Source: Tolypocladium sp. Sup5 PDA-1 (taxonomy: Eukaryota; Ascomycota; Sordariomycetes; Hypocreales; Ophiocordycipitaceae). Taken from it: a stretch of 64,000 nucleotides of DNA. The notes under the pieces are model-generated. The model was not told the origin of the DNA. It saw nothing but the letters and a program-made list of their open reading frames with translations, and did no database searches. Of the stretch, positions 10,208 through 21,654 are shown in pieces (position 1 is the stretch's first letter; each line of letters starts with the position of its first letter). The stretch covers positions 310,001 through 374,000 of the forward strand of contig JPHH03000011.1 in the NCBI GenBank assembly GCA_000750105.3, written 5' to 3'. A program made the translations under genes and the position numbers.

Positions 10208-12165
10208 ATGCCCATGGACATCGTGGACCAGGAGCTCGCCGACGCCGAGCGCGGCGCTTCGCCCGAGCGCTACCAGCGCCGCGCCAGCAACGAGATCGAG
10301 CGCGTGCTGACGGCCTCGACGGCCTCGACGACGTCGTCCGAACCCCGCGGCAGCGAGGCCATGCGCCGCAATATCATGAGCCGCGTGTCGACGCAAAACG
10401 ACCTCGAGCGGCATCCCACGGCGCTGAGCCGCATCGCCACCGCGCGCAGCCAGCACGTCGCCACCGTCGGCGGCGGCACCCGCAGCCGCGCCAGCAGCCG
10501 GGCCTCGCGCCCGCTGCCGGCCTTTGGCGCCGGGAAGCCCTTCCCGCCGCCGCTGCCGGAGCAGGAGGAGTACGTCGTCGAGTTCGACGGGCCCAACGAC
10601 CCGCTGCACTCGCAGAACTGGCCGCTGCGCAAGAAGATCCTCACCGCCGCCATGCTGGGCTACACCACCATGACCTCTGCCTTCACCTCGTCCATCTTCT
10701 CCAGCGCCACCGCCGTCGTGGCGGCCCAGTACGGCGTCGGCACCGAGGTTGGCCTGCTGGGCACGACCTTTTACGTCCTGGGTTTCGCGTTTGGCCCGAC
10801 CCTGTGGGCTCCTCTGTCTGAGCTGCGCGGCCGAAGGCTGCCCATAGTCGTCGCCATGTTTGGCTTCTCGCTCTTCTCCATTGCCTGCGCCACGGCCAAG
10901 GACATCCAGACCATCCTCCTGTGCCGCTTCTTCAGCGGCTTCTTCGGCGCCTGCCCGCTGGCCGTTGTCGCGGCCGTCTTCTCCGACATGTTCGACAACA
11001 ACACGCGAGGCATCGCCGTCACGCTCTTCTCCATGGCCGTCTTTACAGGCCCCCTACTGGCCCCCTTCATCGGCGGCTTCATCGTCACGTCATACCTCGG
11101 CTGGCGATGGACCGAGTACCTGGTCTCCATCATGGGCTTTACCGCCTTCGTCCTCGACCTCTTCTTCCTCGAGGAGACGTACCCGCCCGTCATCCTCATC
11201 AGCAAGGCCTCCGAGCTGCGACGCCGCACTAAGAACTGGGGCATCCACGCCAAGCAGGAGGAAATCGAGGTCGACTTCCGGGAGCTCATCACCAAGAACT
11301 TTTCCCGCCCGTTGCGCCTGCTCTTTACCGAGCCCATCATCCTTCTCCTCTCCATCTACATGAGCTTCATCTACGGCATCCTCTACCTCTTCCTGACGGC
11401 GTATCCCATCGTCTTTGTCGGCGTTCACGGCTTCACCATGGGCCAGTCTGGCCTGACCTTTTTCGGCATGATCTGTGGCCAGCTCATTGCCGGCGCGACT
11501 GTCCTTGCGCAGCAGCCGTGGTACAGGCGCAAGCTGGCGGCCAACAACGGTGTCCCCGTTCCCGAGTGGCGATTGCCAAACATCATGGCCGGTGGCATCT
11601 CCTTTGCTATTGGCATCTTCTGGTTCGGATGGTAAGCTGCCCTGGTCTGGTCCTTGCTATATGGCGAGGTGTGCTAACAATCTGCAGGACTGGATACAGG
11701 TCCGACATCCACTGGGCTGTGCCCGCCGCCAGTGGCCTCTTCACCGGCTTTGGCCTCATGTCCATCTTCCTCCAGGCCCTCAACTACCTCGTCGACGCCT
11801 ACCTCATGTTCGCCGCCTCTGCCATTGCCGGCAACACCTTCCTGCGATCCCTCTGCGGCGCTGGGTTCCCGCTCTTCGCTCGACAGATGTTCGAAGGCAT
11901 GGGCATCCAGTGGGCCGCGACACTGCTGGGTTGCATTGCCGTGGCCCTGGCCCCCATCCCGTTCGTCTTCTACAAGTACGGCGGTAGGATCCGAGAGAAG
12001 AGCGCATACGCCCCGACCATGCCACCGATGCCGGCACAGCCCTTCGAGGAGGAGGAGAATAGCGGAGAGACGCCGCCCACGGAAAAGGAGGGACAAGACG
12101 CAGCCGCGATGGCGAGCGCGCCGAAGAAGGAGAGCGATGCGAATGGTCCCGCCCAGAACGTATAA
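10208..12165 (+). CDS. MFS transporter, DHA1 family (polyamine/multidrug type)
   Basis: Plasma-membrane proton antiporter of the DHA1 group, related to fungal Tpo/Flr-like exporters that move polyamines, cycloheximide or fungicides. Exons 10208-11631 and 11688-12165 give 633 residues; the intron (GTAAGC, branch CTAAC, CAG) joins W to TGYRSDIHW. The cytosolic N terminus of about 130 residues is Arg/Ser-rich. The entry motif DPLHSQNWPLRKK precedes TM1, as in other DHA1 members. Helix-loop marks are WAPLSELRGRRLPI, RFFSGFFGACPLAVVAAV, and GWRWTEYL after TM6. The C-terminal tail is acidic. The long N-terminal extension could carry phosphorylation sites, but that is inference. Exported compound unknown. 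Confidence 0.87.
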
Positions 12166-12852
12166 TCAAGTCGCGAAGCTCGCAGGGCTGTTGGGGAGCA
12201 GTATGGAGCTTACTTTGACCCTCTAATTGGGCCAGCGACGAAGAGGGCGGAGCATGGCGTTCACGAGATACTTTGGTTTACGGTACCTAACAGCGTTGTT
12301 TTCTGGTGGGCGGCTGGCCGGGGTCAATTCGTTGGCCAGAGGCTGAGAAAGAGATGGGAAGCGTATTCATAATTATACCTGCGGAATATTGGCTATAGAG
12401 TCCCACGACTCACGCCGGTACAGCGCGTAACTATTGTCTAGCAAAGTAATTAAAAGTAATCAAACACTTCAAACTGGACGAGAGCAACTGGCTGTGAAGA
12501 GTGGAGTTGAATTGGGGTCGTAATAACCCTGGATAGTAACTGCGCCGCTTTGCAACAGCTCGCTCGAAACCCCAGATCCCGAATTGAACGAACTTTTGAA
12601 TCTGTTATTGCCACGTTGCAGGGCGTGCTTCGCCGCAGTCGCGATGAGATCCATGCATTTGTCATCCGAGGGGAACGCCAACAGGTGCTTTCAGGGGCAT
12701 AAGCAAGAAGACATCCCAGCGATGGGGCTCAACTGATAAAAGCCAGGCCTCCGCTGACACCATTTGCAAGATCTAGCATCTCATCCTCACCACAGCTGTC
12801 GTTCCGCCGCAAACTCATCCACGAAACCGAACCCTCCCCAGACAGACTTAGA
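12166..12852. other. Intergenic spacer with one doubtful small open frame
   Basis: A minus-strand frame at 12681-12469 (about 70 codons, starting with TTG rather than ATG) reads as a reasonably soluble peptide, but it has no recognisable domain and no splice context. Nothing else is seen. Confidence 0.35.
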
Positions 12853-13469
12853 ATGACGACGGAGGAGAAGCGCTACGGGGAGTACGACGGGGGTTGCCAC
12901 TGCGGCTACATCAGCTTCTCGTTTAAGCTGTCGCCGCCGCTCGAGGAGTACACCGTGCTCAACTGCAACTGCTCCATTTGCCGGCGCATGGGCTACCTGC
13001 TCATCTGTAAGACCGCCTGTCTATTCACTTTGCAAGAGGCACAAGTTTGACGACGTGTGCGCAGACCCGCCGTACGAGGACGTGACCTGGCACAATGGCT
13101 CCAAGGAGCGCTGCTCGGTCTATCAGGTGAGCGGACCAGGCGCCAAACAAGGGGCAACTCGTTAACCATGGGCTCCCTCAGTTCAACACCAAGACCAAGG
13201 ACCAGCTCTTCTGCCCCAAGTGCGGCGCCAGCATCTGCATCGACTTCCGCAGCCGCGAGCCGAAAGGCTACGGCATCAGCGTGCGTCCCCTCCTCTGTCT
13301 CTGCTACCCTCACAGGCACGCAAGCAGCGCAATTAACGAATGGCAGGCTCGCACAATCCACGGCGTTGATCTGGACAAGCTCAACTACAAGAAGCTCGAC
13401 GGCGTCAACAAGGTCGGCCCCGCGGCCGACTTGTCTGGCCAGGAGCACGGCGGCAAGGAGGAGGCTTGA
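12853..13469 (+). CDS. GFA/CENP-V domain zinc-binding protein
   Basis: Small protein of the glutathione-dependent formaldehyde-activating (GFA)/CENP-V family, a zinc-binding fold found in many fungal paralogues. Enzymatic activity in fungi is mostly unproven. Four exons (12853-13006, 13065-13126, 13182-13280, 13347-13469) give 145 residues. All introns are 55-66 nt with GT..AG ends. The zinc ligands are visible: GGCHCGYISF (Cys15, Cys17), NCNCSICRR (around residues 38-43) and FCPKCGASI in exon 3. The spacing matches the family's two zinc sites. The C-terminal exon (YKKLDGVNKVGP, then a charged tail) is also typical. Without splicing the gene looks like unrelated short frames. Confidence 0.85.
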
Positions 13470-14300
13470 GTGTCTGCTGCTGTGCCTTGGCCGATTGCTA
13501 GCCGTTATTAGCGTTGTCAGAAAGCTTGTTGTCGTCTCAATTCATGATGGGAGTGCTGCCATGGATGGAATCGTGATGCAGCGCCGCCACTGGGGTGGAG
13601 TGAGACACTCCGCGGTGGGTGGCAGCCATGTACGCAATGCCGTGACGATCGCCGAACCCAAAATGTTGTCCGAGATTTGTGCAGCTCAATTGACGTTGAG
13701 AGTCTGAGTATTGTGCAGAATGGAGAACGCTTCATGGTAGGTGTACAGTAGAGACGTATTGTGCAGCGCTTGTCGCGTTGCAAGGCCTGATGCTGGTTAC
13801 ATCCAATTCGTCAAGGTGAGGCGGGTGTTAAACGTCAAGGTGCCCAGGCTTCAGCTTGCCAGGGCCTGGGATCGCCCTGCGATCGGTGGAAACGCCCCGC
13901 ACAAGCTCGCTGTAGCAAGATGAAGATCGGGCGCCGCCACTGGGAGAGCGGTCGACTTGCTCCGGTGCTGGCGACACAGCTACGTCATCGACGTGCTGGC
14001 TTGGACAACTAAGCTTGCAAGCAGGACGAATTGCCCAGCAATGATGTCGTTTGATATGCGGTACTCTTGCCTGTAGGTAGGTTTTCTACGTGGTGATAAT
14101 TCCAACTCTTCCTCCTCCCCAAAACTTGTCCATCTTGTCCATCTCAGGCCAGGTGCTTCTGCGAGCTTTGGACAAGGATCTCGCTCGCCTGGGCCCTGCA
14201 CTTGCCTTACACAAGTGACAACACCCACGGACGGAGCAGTGACCTGCTCGACAGCTGCTTCCAAACAACACCCCGGCCAAGACGGCGAGCAGCAGCCGAA
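13470..14300. other. Intergenic spacer
   Basis: About 830 bp between genes in the same direction. No conserved frame, repeat or RNA gene was seen. The last 100 bp form the leader of the SMP-C2 protein gene. Confidence 0.4.
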
Positions 14301-17300
14301 ATGAACGTCGACGACCATGTGGTGCCCTCGGGGCAGCACTACAGCGGCCGCAATCGCGTGCCCAACATCCAGCAGTTCATGGAGCAGCTCGATGCCCAGA
14401 AGAAGGAGCGCGACGCCGAAATCGACCAGGAGCTCAAGAAGAACAGGACCAGCAAGGAGGCCCAGGATCACCAGAACGCGGAAAAGCCCAAGAGAAAGGA
14501 CCTGAGAACCGTGCGAGACCCCGTCACCGGCAAGGACGTGGGCATTCGCGATGCGCAGACGGACTTCAAAGAGGCGGCGGACAATCCCCAGGTAGGTACC
14601 CCTCGACACCCTATTAGACGTAGAAGCGAAACACTGACCCATCTGGCAGATGACTATTCCCAATGAAAACCTAGGGAAGCCTACCACGGTAAAGGTCTCC
14701 TCCCAGCAGTCTGGGGAAGAATACCGCAACGCACAAGACATCACGGCTCCGCCGGACCCGGTCCAAGAGGGCGCCACATCAGACGTGCCCATCCGCAGCG
14801 AAAAGACCTCCGTCCTATTCTACAAGACGCCCTCGGTCAGCTATGAGCCCATGTTCGCCTCCGTTGAGCGCAAGGCAAACATCCTCTGCCTCGGCATCTT
14901 CATTGCCATCGTCTTCGTGGGCAAGCTCTTCGGTGGACGGCTCCTGGGCCTGATCCCCCTAGCAATCTGCGTCGCGTCGGGCGTCTTCCTGTGGATGAAG
15001 GACCTTGTTCGCCAGGGGCGGGATGTGGAGTGGTCCAGCGAGCAGGAGCGCGGCGAGACGGCCACGGTCAACCTCATACCGGAGTCTGTCGAGTGGATGA
15101 ACACGGCCATTGGCATCGTCTGGGGTCTCATTAACCCCGAGATGTTTGCTGCCGTGGCAGACACGTGAGCAGCTTCCCCTCGAAACTGGACGAAAAGTAC
15201 TAAATGAAAGCAGACTAGAAGACGTCATGGCGGCATCCGTCCCCGGAATCATCGAGAATGTCCGCGTCGCCGACATCTCCCAAGGCAACAACCCTATCCG
15301 GATCCTCAACATGAGAGCCCTCCCCGACTCTCACGTGCAGGACATCAAGGAAGAGATCCACAAGGAAAACGAAAAGAAGATGGACCCCAACGAGCTGGCA
15401 GCCGTCGAGCACGCCGGATCCTTCTACAACATGGAGGTCTCCGTTGCCTACCATGCCAAACCGTCAGGCGAGGATATTGCGTCCAAGGCGAGAAACATGG
15501 GCATGCAGCTCGTCTTCTATCTTGGCATCAAGGGCCTCTTTGGCGTTCCGTTGCCCGTCTGGGTCGAGTTGGTTGGGCTCGTTGCGACTGCTCGAGTGCG
15601 ACTGCAGCTGACCCCGGACCCGCCGTTCTTGAAGACTGTGACATTAACTCTGATGGGCGTCCCCAAGGTCCACGCTGGATGCACACCAATGATTGAAAGG
15701 GGCGTCAACGTCCTGAACCTGCCACTGATCTCCAACTTTGTCAACTGGGCCATCGGGGCAGCAGCATCCATGTACGTCGCGCCAAAGAGCATGACCATCG
15801 ACATGAGCAAGATGCTTCAAGGCGACGACATTAAGAAGGAGACGATGGCCTTGGGCGTCATGTTCATCCGAATCCACAAGGCGACTGGCCTCAGCAAGCA
15901 GGACCAGAGAGGCAGCAAGGGCGGCGGCTCCGACCCGTACATCACCGTCAGCTGGAGCAAGTTCTCCAAGCCTCAGTTCTGCACGCGTGTCATACAGGAT
16001 GACCTCAACCCCGTGTTTGAAGAAACCTGTGGCCTTTTGGTGACTAGCGATCTCATCAAGGCCGACGAGCAACTGTCGATGGAGCTCTGGGATAGCGATC
16101 GATCGTCGGCTGATGACGTCGTGGGCAAGGTGGAACTGAGCATTCAGAAGCTTATTCAACACCCTGGCAAGATGTTTCCTCACGTCTCGAAGCTCTGCGG
16201 CGTCAAGGCTGACAGCAGCATGCCTGGCGAACTTCACTGGGAGGTCGGCTTCTTTGGCAAGACGCAGTTCCGAAAGGCTCTCCGCACCCATGGGCGGGAC
16301 ATTAAGCTTCCCAAGGAGCTGGCCAACAAGCCGGAGCTCCAGGATGAAAAAGGTGCCGTTCAGACAGAGGAGGAGGACGCCGTCGTCCACACCCCGCCCG
16401 ACCCTCTCTGGCCGTCTGGTATTCTCAGCATCGTCGTCCACCAGATTGTTGGCCTTGAGTTGGCCAACATCAAGGGCTCTGACGGGAAGCGCAAGGGCAA
16501 GGAGTACGAGCCCGCCAGGCCCGAGGCCGGAGAAGTCAAAGAAGAGCAGAGCCGGAAGCTGCCGAGCTCCTACTGTACGATCTTGGTCAACGACGACTTG
16601 GTGTACAAGACTCGTACCAAGGTGGTCTCGTCGCAACCCATCTTCAACGCCGGTACCGAGAAGTTTGTGCGAGACTGGCGGTCTTGCATCGTCACTGTGG
16701 CGGTCCGCGACTCGCGCAACAGGCAGCACGATCCCATCATCGGCGTGGTGCCGCTCAAGATCTCCGATGTACTTCAGACTAGCAGCGAGGCGACTCGATG
16801 GTATCCTCTCGACGGTGGCATTGGCTTTGGCCGGGTCCGCATCTCCATCCTCTTCCGCTCCGTCGAGCTCAAGCTGCCGCCTCCGCAACTGGGCTGGGAC
16901 ATTGGCACGTTTGAGTTTTTGTGCAACGCGATTACGACGACCAACTACGCGCCAGCAGGTCATGTGAAGCTCAGGCTGCGAACTGGCGGATCTTCTGCCA
17001 GTGTCAAGCGAAATATGTCCACCAAGGAAGAAAACGGCATGAAGATTGACATCAGCGGCGGAGAAGGCGGCGAAAATATGCGACTGCCTGTGCGCCACCG
17101 GTACCGATCGCCCATTTTCATCGAGTTCTATCCGTCCGGTAGCCGGCATGCCGATGCTTATGCAGCGCTCTGGCTCCTAGAGCTCGCAGATGGGGAGGAG
17201 AAGGATTTCGATATCCCCGTGTTCAAGTGCGACAACGGCCTGCGTCTGTCGCAGAACTACATCACTCAGGACAACTACAAGGAAATTCCCGACATGGACA

Positions 17301-18016
17301 TCGAGGAGGTTGGCCGCGTCAAGTTCAGGGGCCGCTTCTCCGCCGGCACCGACTCTGACCACGTCAAATTCGTGGGCGACAGCGACTCGCGCGAGACGAT
17401 CGAGGCGTGGGAAGCTTGCTACGCTGAAGGCGTGCGCGAACAGGAGGTGCACCCAGAAGTGCCCCCGCTGGTTCAGAAGCTGCACGACGAGTCTCTGACC
17501 CACGGCCGAGATGTGCTCGCCCAGGCAGATGAAAAGGACAAGGAGAAGTGGCTTTCAAAGGACGGCACGGACTGGAGCGGCGCGTTTGGCAAGGACCCCA
17601 GGGAGCTGATGGCGAATAAACGCGGCCAGGGCCAGGACAGCGAAGAGTACGACGGCTTTGACGAGGGTGACAACGACGATGACGACGATGAAGACGATGA
17701 AGACCCAGACCTCGGCGTTCAAGACGCAGAGACTGAGCCAAGCGAGGGCAGCGAAGCCGGCCGCCGGTCCGAGGACACGCAGGGCACGGGCGCCACGGAC
17801 GCATCCCAGGGCAGCGGCAGCAAGAATCCGTACAAGGCGTACAAGGACTACAAAACGCGCAGCCGCGACCTGCACCGCAAGCATAGGGGCCTGATGCAGT
17901 GGCGGCCGATGCGCAACGCGCAGTTTGCAAAGGACGAGGCCAAGTATGCCGTGAGGAAGGTGAAGAAGCTGGGGGCCTTGGGCGGGCGGGAGCCGGATGT
18001 TGAGACGGAAGTCTAG
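14301..18016 (+). CDS. SMP- and C2-domain lipid-transfer/tether protein (tricalbin-like, Mug190 type)
   Basis: Probable membrane-contact-site protein. Tricalbin/extended-synaptotagmin relatives are anchored in the ER, carry lipids in an SMP domain and bind the plasma membrane through C2 domains. Exons 14301-14591, 14650-15164 and 15214-18016 give 1202 residues. A charged N terminus is followed by a hydrophobic hairpin at about residues 173-213 (ILCLGIFIAIVFVGKLFGG onward). The SMP domain follows, roughly 245-460 (VEWMNTAIGIVWGLINPEMF, then PGIIENVRVADISQGNNPIR). The first C2 starts near residue 484 (LGVMFIRIHKATGL, SDPYITVSW) and the second near 670 (GILSIVVHQIVGLEL). The C-terminal third contains an acidic D/E run and a basic tail. 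Homology to S. pombe Mug190 is recognised from the layout. Calcium dependence is uncertain. Confidence 0.85.
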
Positions 18017-18250
18017 CGGGGTGATAGGGCATGAGGATACTATATTTGACGAGATACGACATGGCGTTTGAATTGTTTAGGTTCGCTTGTAAATCAAGTC
18101 AAGTTACGTTACTATACGTTCGTATGCGGGATTCAAGGAGTATCAGGTTAGTTACGAGCATAACATGGCCCAACTAGAGATGTATTTAGGAACAGTCTCT
18201 CATTACTACTCGTCGTCAAATAACTTTACTCATAGCTAACACATCGCCCA

Positions 18251-19168
18251 TCAGAACTTCTCGACAAAGGGTCGCAGATCCAGTTCCTGAGTAAAGGCAC
18301 TTCTATGCTGGGTGTGCAAGTGCCAATAGTTATCAGCAATCTGCATTGGTGATATCGTTAGCTCACAGGCTCACATAATTCCCCCAGTTTCAAAGGAGAG
18401 TGAGTCAGAGTGAAGAGAGAGACATACCGCCTCGGGCTTTATCTTGCCATCCTCGACGCCATTGTTCATGATGAGGCCCTTGCCCCAGGGGGTGTCGATC
18501 CCCCCGTCTATGATGGCGTAGGCGACATGCACGCCGCGGGGGCCAAACTCACGCGCGAGCGACTGCGTGAGCCCGCGCTGGCCAAACTTGCCGGCGGCGA
18601 AGGAGGCGAAGCGCGCGGAGCCGCGGATGGAGGCCGTGGCGCCGGTGACGATGAGGGTAGGTGGATGGGGCGCCGTGGGCACGGCGGCGAGGAGTTGGGG
18701 GAGGGTCTTTTGGGCGAAGTAGAAGAGGCCGTGTCTGGCACACGTCATCAATTCTTGTTCATGTGTCTTACGGTATGTAACAATATGGAGCAAACTGGTT
18801 CTGGAAAGGCGTGGCACTCACACCGCAGTCCCCAGACTCGTCGTCAGGTCCTCCGGCTTGAGCTCCAGGAAGGGCTTCACCGCGAAGCCCGCATTGGCGT
18901 TGTACACGGCGGCCGCGAGCTTCGCGCCGGGGAGCTCGCGCGCGATCTGCTCAAACGCGGCGTCCACGGCCTTCGGGTCCGACGCGTCCGCCGCGATGCC
19001 GATGGCAGACCCGCCGGCCGCGCGGATGGCGTCGACGGTGGGCTCGTAGCTGGACGCGGAGCGGGCGAGCAGCACGACGGGGTAGGCCTTTGCGAAGCGG
19101 AGCGCGGCGGCGGCGCCCGTGCCGGAGCCGACGCCGGAGATGATGGCGTAGAAGGCGGGGGAGGACAT
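18251..19168 (-). CDS. Short-chain dehydrogenase/reductase, atypical FxxxK family
   Basis: Rossmann-fold oxidoreductase of unknown substrate. Exons 19168-18822, 18734-18428 and 18340-18251 give 247 residues; both introns are 87 nt with GTGAGT/GTATGT donors and CAG acceptors. The cofactor loop SGVGSGTG is at residues 11-18 and the structural NAG motif (YNANAG) at 89-94. Where classical SDRs have YxxxK, this protein has Phe161 and Lys165 (FAAGK), and the usual Ser position is not clearly conserved. The surrounding block (RGSARFASFAAGKFGQRGLT) and the C-terminal WHLHTQHRSAFTQELDLRP match a recognisable SDR subgroup in bacteria and fungi. The Phe is therefore probably a family trait rather than a mutation. 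Activity may be altered or restricted to ligand binding. It converges with the SMP-C2 gene, 234 bp apart. Confidence 0.82.
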
Positions 19169-20562
19169 TCTGGGCTGTAGGGGTGTTGCTGACGGGCGGT
19201 TGGTTCCGGGGGGGTTGTCTAGGGGGTGGATTGGACGGGATGGAGAGCGTCTGCTTGATATATAGTCGACTTCCGGATGGCTCGATTCCTAAGGTTGCGT
19301 GTGGTTGACGCAATACATTTGAGGTGGTGGCTTATAAAGCAGATCCTTGGGCGGGAATGCCGGGGCCCGGGATGGCGGCATTGGGGGGATTGCGACATGG
19401 GCATGCTCAATTCTGGATTAACATGATAGCATAATCACCCCGTACGGGTGTGTAGATTTAAGTACCACCATGTCTAAGAGATGTGTGTTTTTACGGGCAG
19501 GGTGAAGTGCCGAGTGCCGTTCGTTGCAGCTGGTTGTCTGGATCTTGGCATCGGGCCCGGAGCCCCACCTGAGCGGGAGCAGCCGCCCCGGTTCGTGGAG
19601 TTCCGGACCAAGGTCGAAGCAATGACGACCAAAACTTACAGCATGATATCGTATGGGGAATTATGATCCAAAGTGTTGTATCGGCTGTAAAACCGTGCCA
19701 TCTACGTGGCGACGACAACTCTTCGCGCTAGAAATCGGTCGCGTCATCGGTCGTTGGCCACAGCCCTGTTCGGGGACTTGACGATACCCCCTTGGGAACA
19801 TCGCTGTCCATCGATGCCTATTCCGAGGCAAGATGGACTGTTACTGTGACTGCTCGCTGGTTGGACGCTGCTGCTCAATTACTTGGCTCCAGAGGCGCGA
19901 CGTGCAGAAGTACTGGCAGGCGCCCAACAGCAACATCAAGACGGTCTTCCGCGGCCAGCCATGGACAGACCGGCCGTCCGTTAATGCCCGGGTTCGGGGG
20001 GGTACAGGCCAAGCAACATGGAGGACCGGTGAGAAAATCAGACCTTGCACAATGTGAGTAAGCCCGGCGACAGCACGAGGATTGCGATGGCACATGCCGC
20101 GGCAGTCGACGGGACGACGACACTCAATCACTTCTACCGCAGGGTCGAGTGGGTACACAGGAACGAGAGCACAGGGTTGAGTGAGGGTACTTGTGTCAGG
20201 TAGACGTCGCTCGTCGTAAAATATGATGCTCTTTGGAGCTGAAAAATCGATCTGATGTTGTGGAAGTCAGAAGTTGTCATCAGGCGTGATGACGATTGGT
20301 GTCTGCGACTCTGCATTGTCTGGACTCTGGACTCTGGACTCTGGAGTGGTGGGGAAGGTGCGCTAGAACACTTCCAGTCCCACGCCAGGAACTTGAACCT
20401 CACTTCACCACCTACACTCATCGAACAGCTTCCATCCATGTCAAAACGCATCCATCGGGCGCGATAGCCTCCTGACCTTGCCATTCAATCCGAATCGGCT
20501 TGAAACGGCTCCTCACTCTTGCGCGTTGACTTGGATGCCCTTTCGCGGCGTCAAGCGCCGCC
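19169..20562. promoter_or_regulatory. Intergenic region between divergent SDR and C2H2 genes
   Basis: About 1.4 kb. Several overlapping short frames on both strands lack domains. A small tandem repeat is at 20320-20345. The region presumably holds both promoters. Confidence 0.45.
20320..20345. repeat. 7-bp tandem repeat (CTGGACT), about 3.7 copies
   Basis: Direct repetition of CTGGACT is visible in the sequence. It is too short to imply function. Confidence 0.7.
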
Positions 20563-21654
20563 ATGTCGACACCCAACGGCGCGTTTCGCGACATTCGCGG
20601 ATTCTTTCCCGTACAACCGGCCCCGAGCAGGACACCGAAAAAGAGGGTATCGCCCACGGGGAGCTCCGATGAAGAGGACCCATTATCCGCCGAGTCTGCG
20701 CGCCTTCGCGCTCCAGGCTCGCTGTCAGGGCGCCCAGATGAACGCGCCGCCGGACCAACCCTCCCAGCCGGGAAGTCACGGATTGCCGTCGTTTTGGCCA
20801 CGTCTCCCAGCAAGAAGACGCTGTCTATGATATCAGATGCCAAGCACAGAATAGGCGCCGCCGAACCTGTCGCTTCCGACTTTTCGCCGCTGTCCAAGCG
20901 GCAAATGACAGCCAAGGAGACTCCTGTGCCGCTGCCCAAGATGCCCAACTGGTCAGCCGCTTCGGCATCAACGTCAGCGCCGCCATCGACGCATCATCGC
21001 GGGAGACCAAAGGGGTGGAAACCAGGCATGTCATACTCCATCATGCGAGGCCACGGGCCTCCCGGGACTAGAGTACGACATGCGCGGGCAAAGGCGCCTC
21101 CGCCAGGGTTCGCCAAGCGCCGCGGACGGCCGCCAAAGCCGCCGTCTCCCCCGCCCGGGGAGGTCTACCACAAGTTGAAGCCGCAGTTTGTCGAGTTTCT
21201 ATGTGAATGGGCCGGGTGCAAGGCGGAGCTGCACAACCTAGACACTCTACGGCGGCACGTCTACGCCGTTCACGACCGCGGCGACAAGAGGACATGCCGT
21301 TGGGGGAAATGCGGCAGTATGGAACCAGCCAGCGAGTTTTCGGATGCCGAGCACTTCATAGCACACGTCGAAGAGGCACATCTGGTACCGTTTGCGTGGC
21401 ACGTTGGCGATGGGCCTCGCAACGACGTCGAGGGTGGATCCCGAGCAGTCAACGGCCTCGAAGATGAGATACCAGACTTTCTCAAAGACGCAGAGGGAAA
21501 GCAGGTGACGCCGTCAATACGAGACCAAGAGGTGGAGGACTCGGCGACGTGGAGGGCGAATCGAAGGAGACTGAAGGAGCTGTTGATACGGCGGAACGAG
21601 AACCTGCCGGCCGAAGAGTTGGACGACCCCGAGGACGATCTTGACCAACCTTAG
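20563..21654 (+). CDS. C2H2 zinc-finger protein with AT-hook motifs
   Basis: Likely nuclear DNA-binding protein of unknown targets. Single exon, 363 residues. The first half is low-complexity and basic. Two AT-hook-like motifs are visible: HRGRPKGWKPG near residue 147 and KRRGRPPKPPSP near residue 187. They are followed by a zinc-finger pair: FLCEWAGCKAELHNLDTLRRHVYAVH at about 215-240 (shown here by its Cys/Cys/His/His spacing), and a second, CRWGKCG with paired His in EHFIAHVEEAH near 255-285. The tail is charged (ATWRANRRRLKELLIRRNEN). AT hooks bind the minor groove of AT-rich DNA, so the combination suggests a chromatin-associated regulator. I do not recognise a characterised orthologue. 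The ATG at 20563 lies in a good context (GCCATGTC). Confidence 0.78.
   Translation: MSTPNGAFRDIRGFFPVQPAPSRTPKKRVSPTGSSDEEDPLSAESARLRAPGSLSGRPDERAAGPTLPAGKSRIAVVLATSPSKKTLSMISDAKHRIGAAEPVASDFSPLSKRQMTAKETPVPLPKMPNWSAASASTSAPPSTHHRGRPKGWKPGMSYSIMRGHGPPGTRVRHARAKAPPPGFAKRRGRPPKPPSPPPGEVYHKLKPQFVEFLCEWAGCKAELHNLDTLRRHVYAVHDRGDKRTCRWGKCGSMEPASEFSDAEHFIAHVEEAHLVPFAWHVGDGPRNDVEGGSRAVNGLEDEIPDFLKDAEGKQVTPSIRDQEVEDSATWRANRRRLKELLIRRNENLPAEELDDPEDDLDQP

Noticed and set aside
12469..12681. 70-codon minus-strand peptide
   Set aside because: Starts with TTG, is flanked by stops and has no domain or splice context; kept only as a note in the spacer entry.
15644..17149. 501-codon open frame on the minus strand inside the SMP-C2 gene
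   Set aside because: Antisense shadow of a GC-rich coding exon; no domain, while the plus-strand reading has clear SMP and C2 domains.
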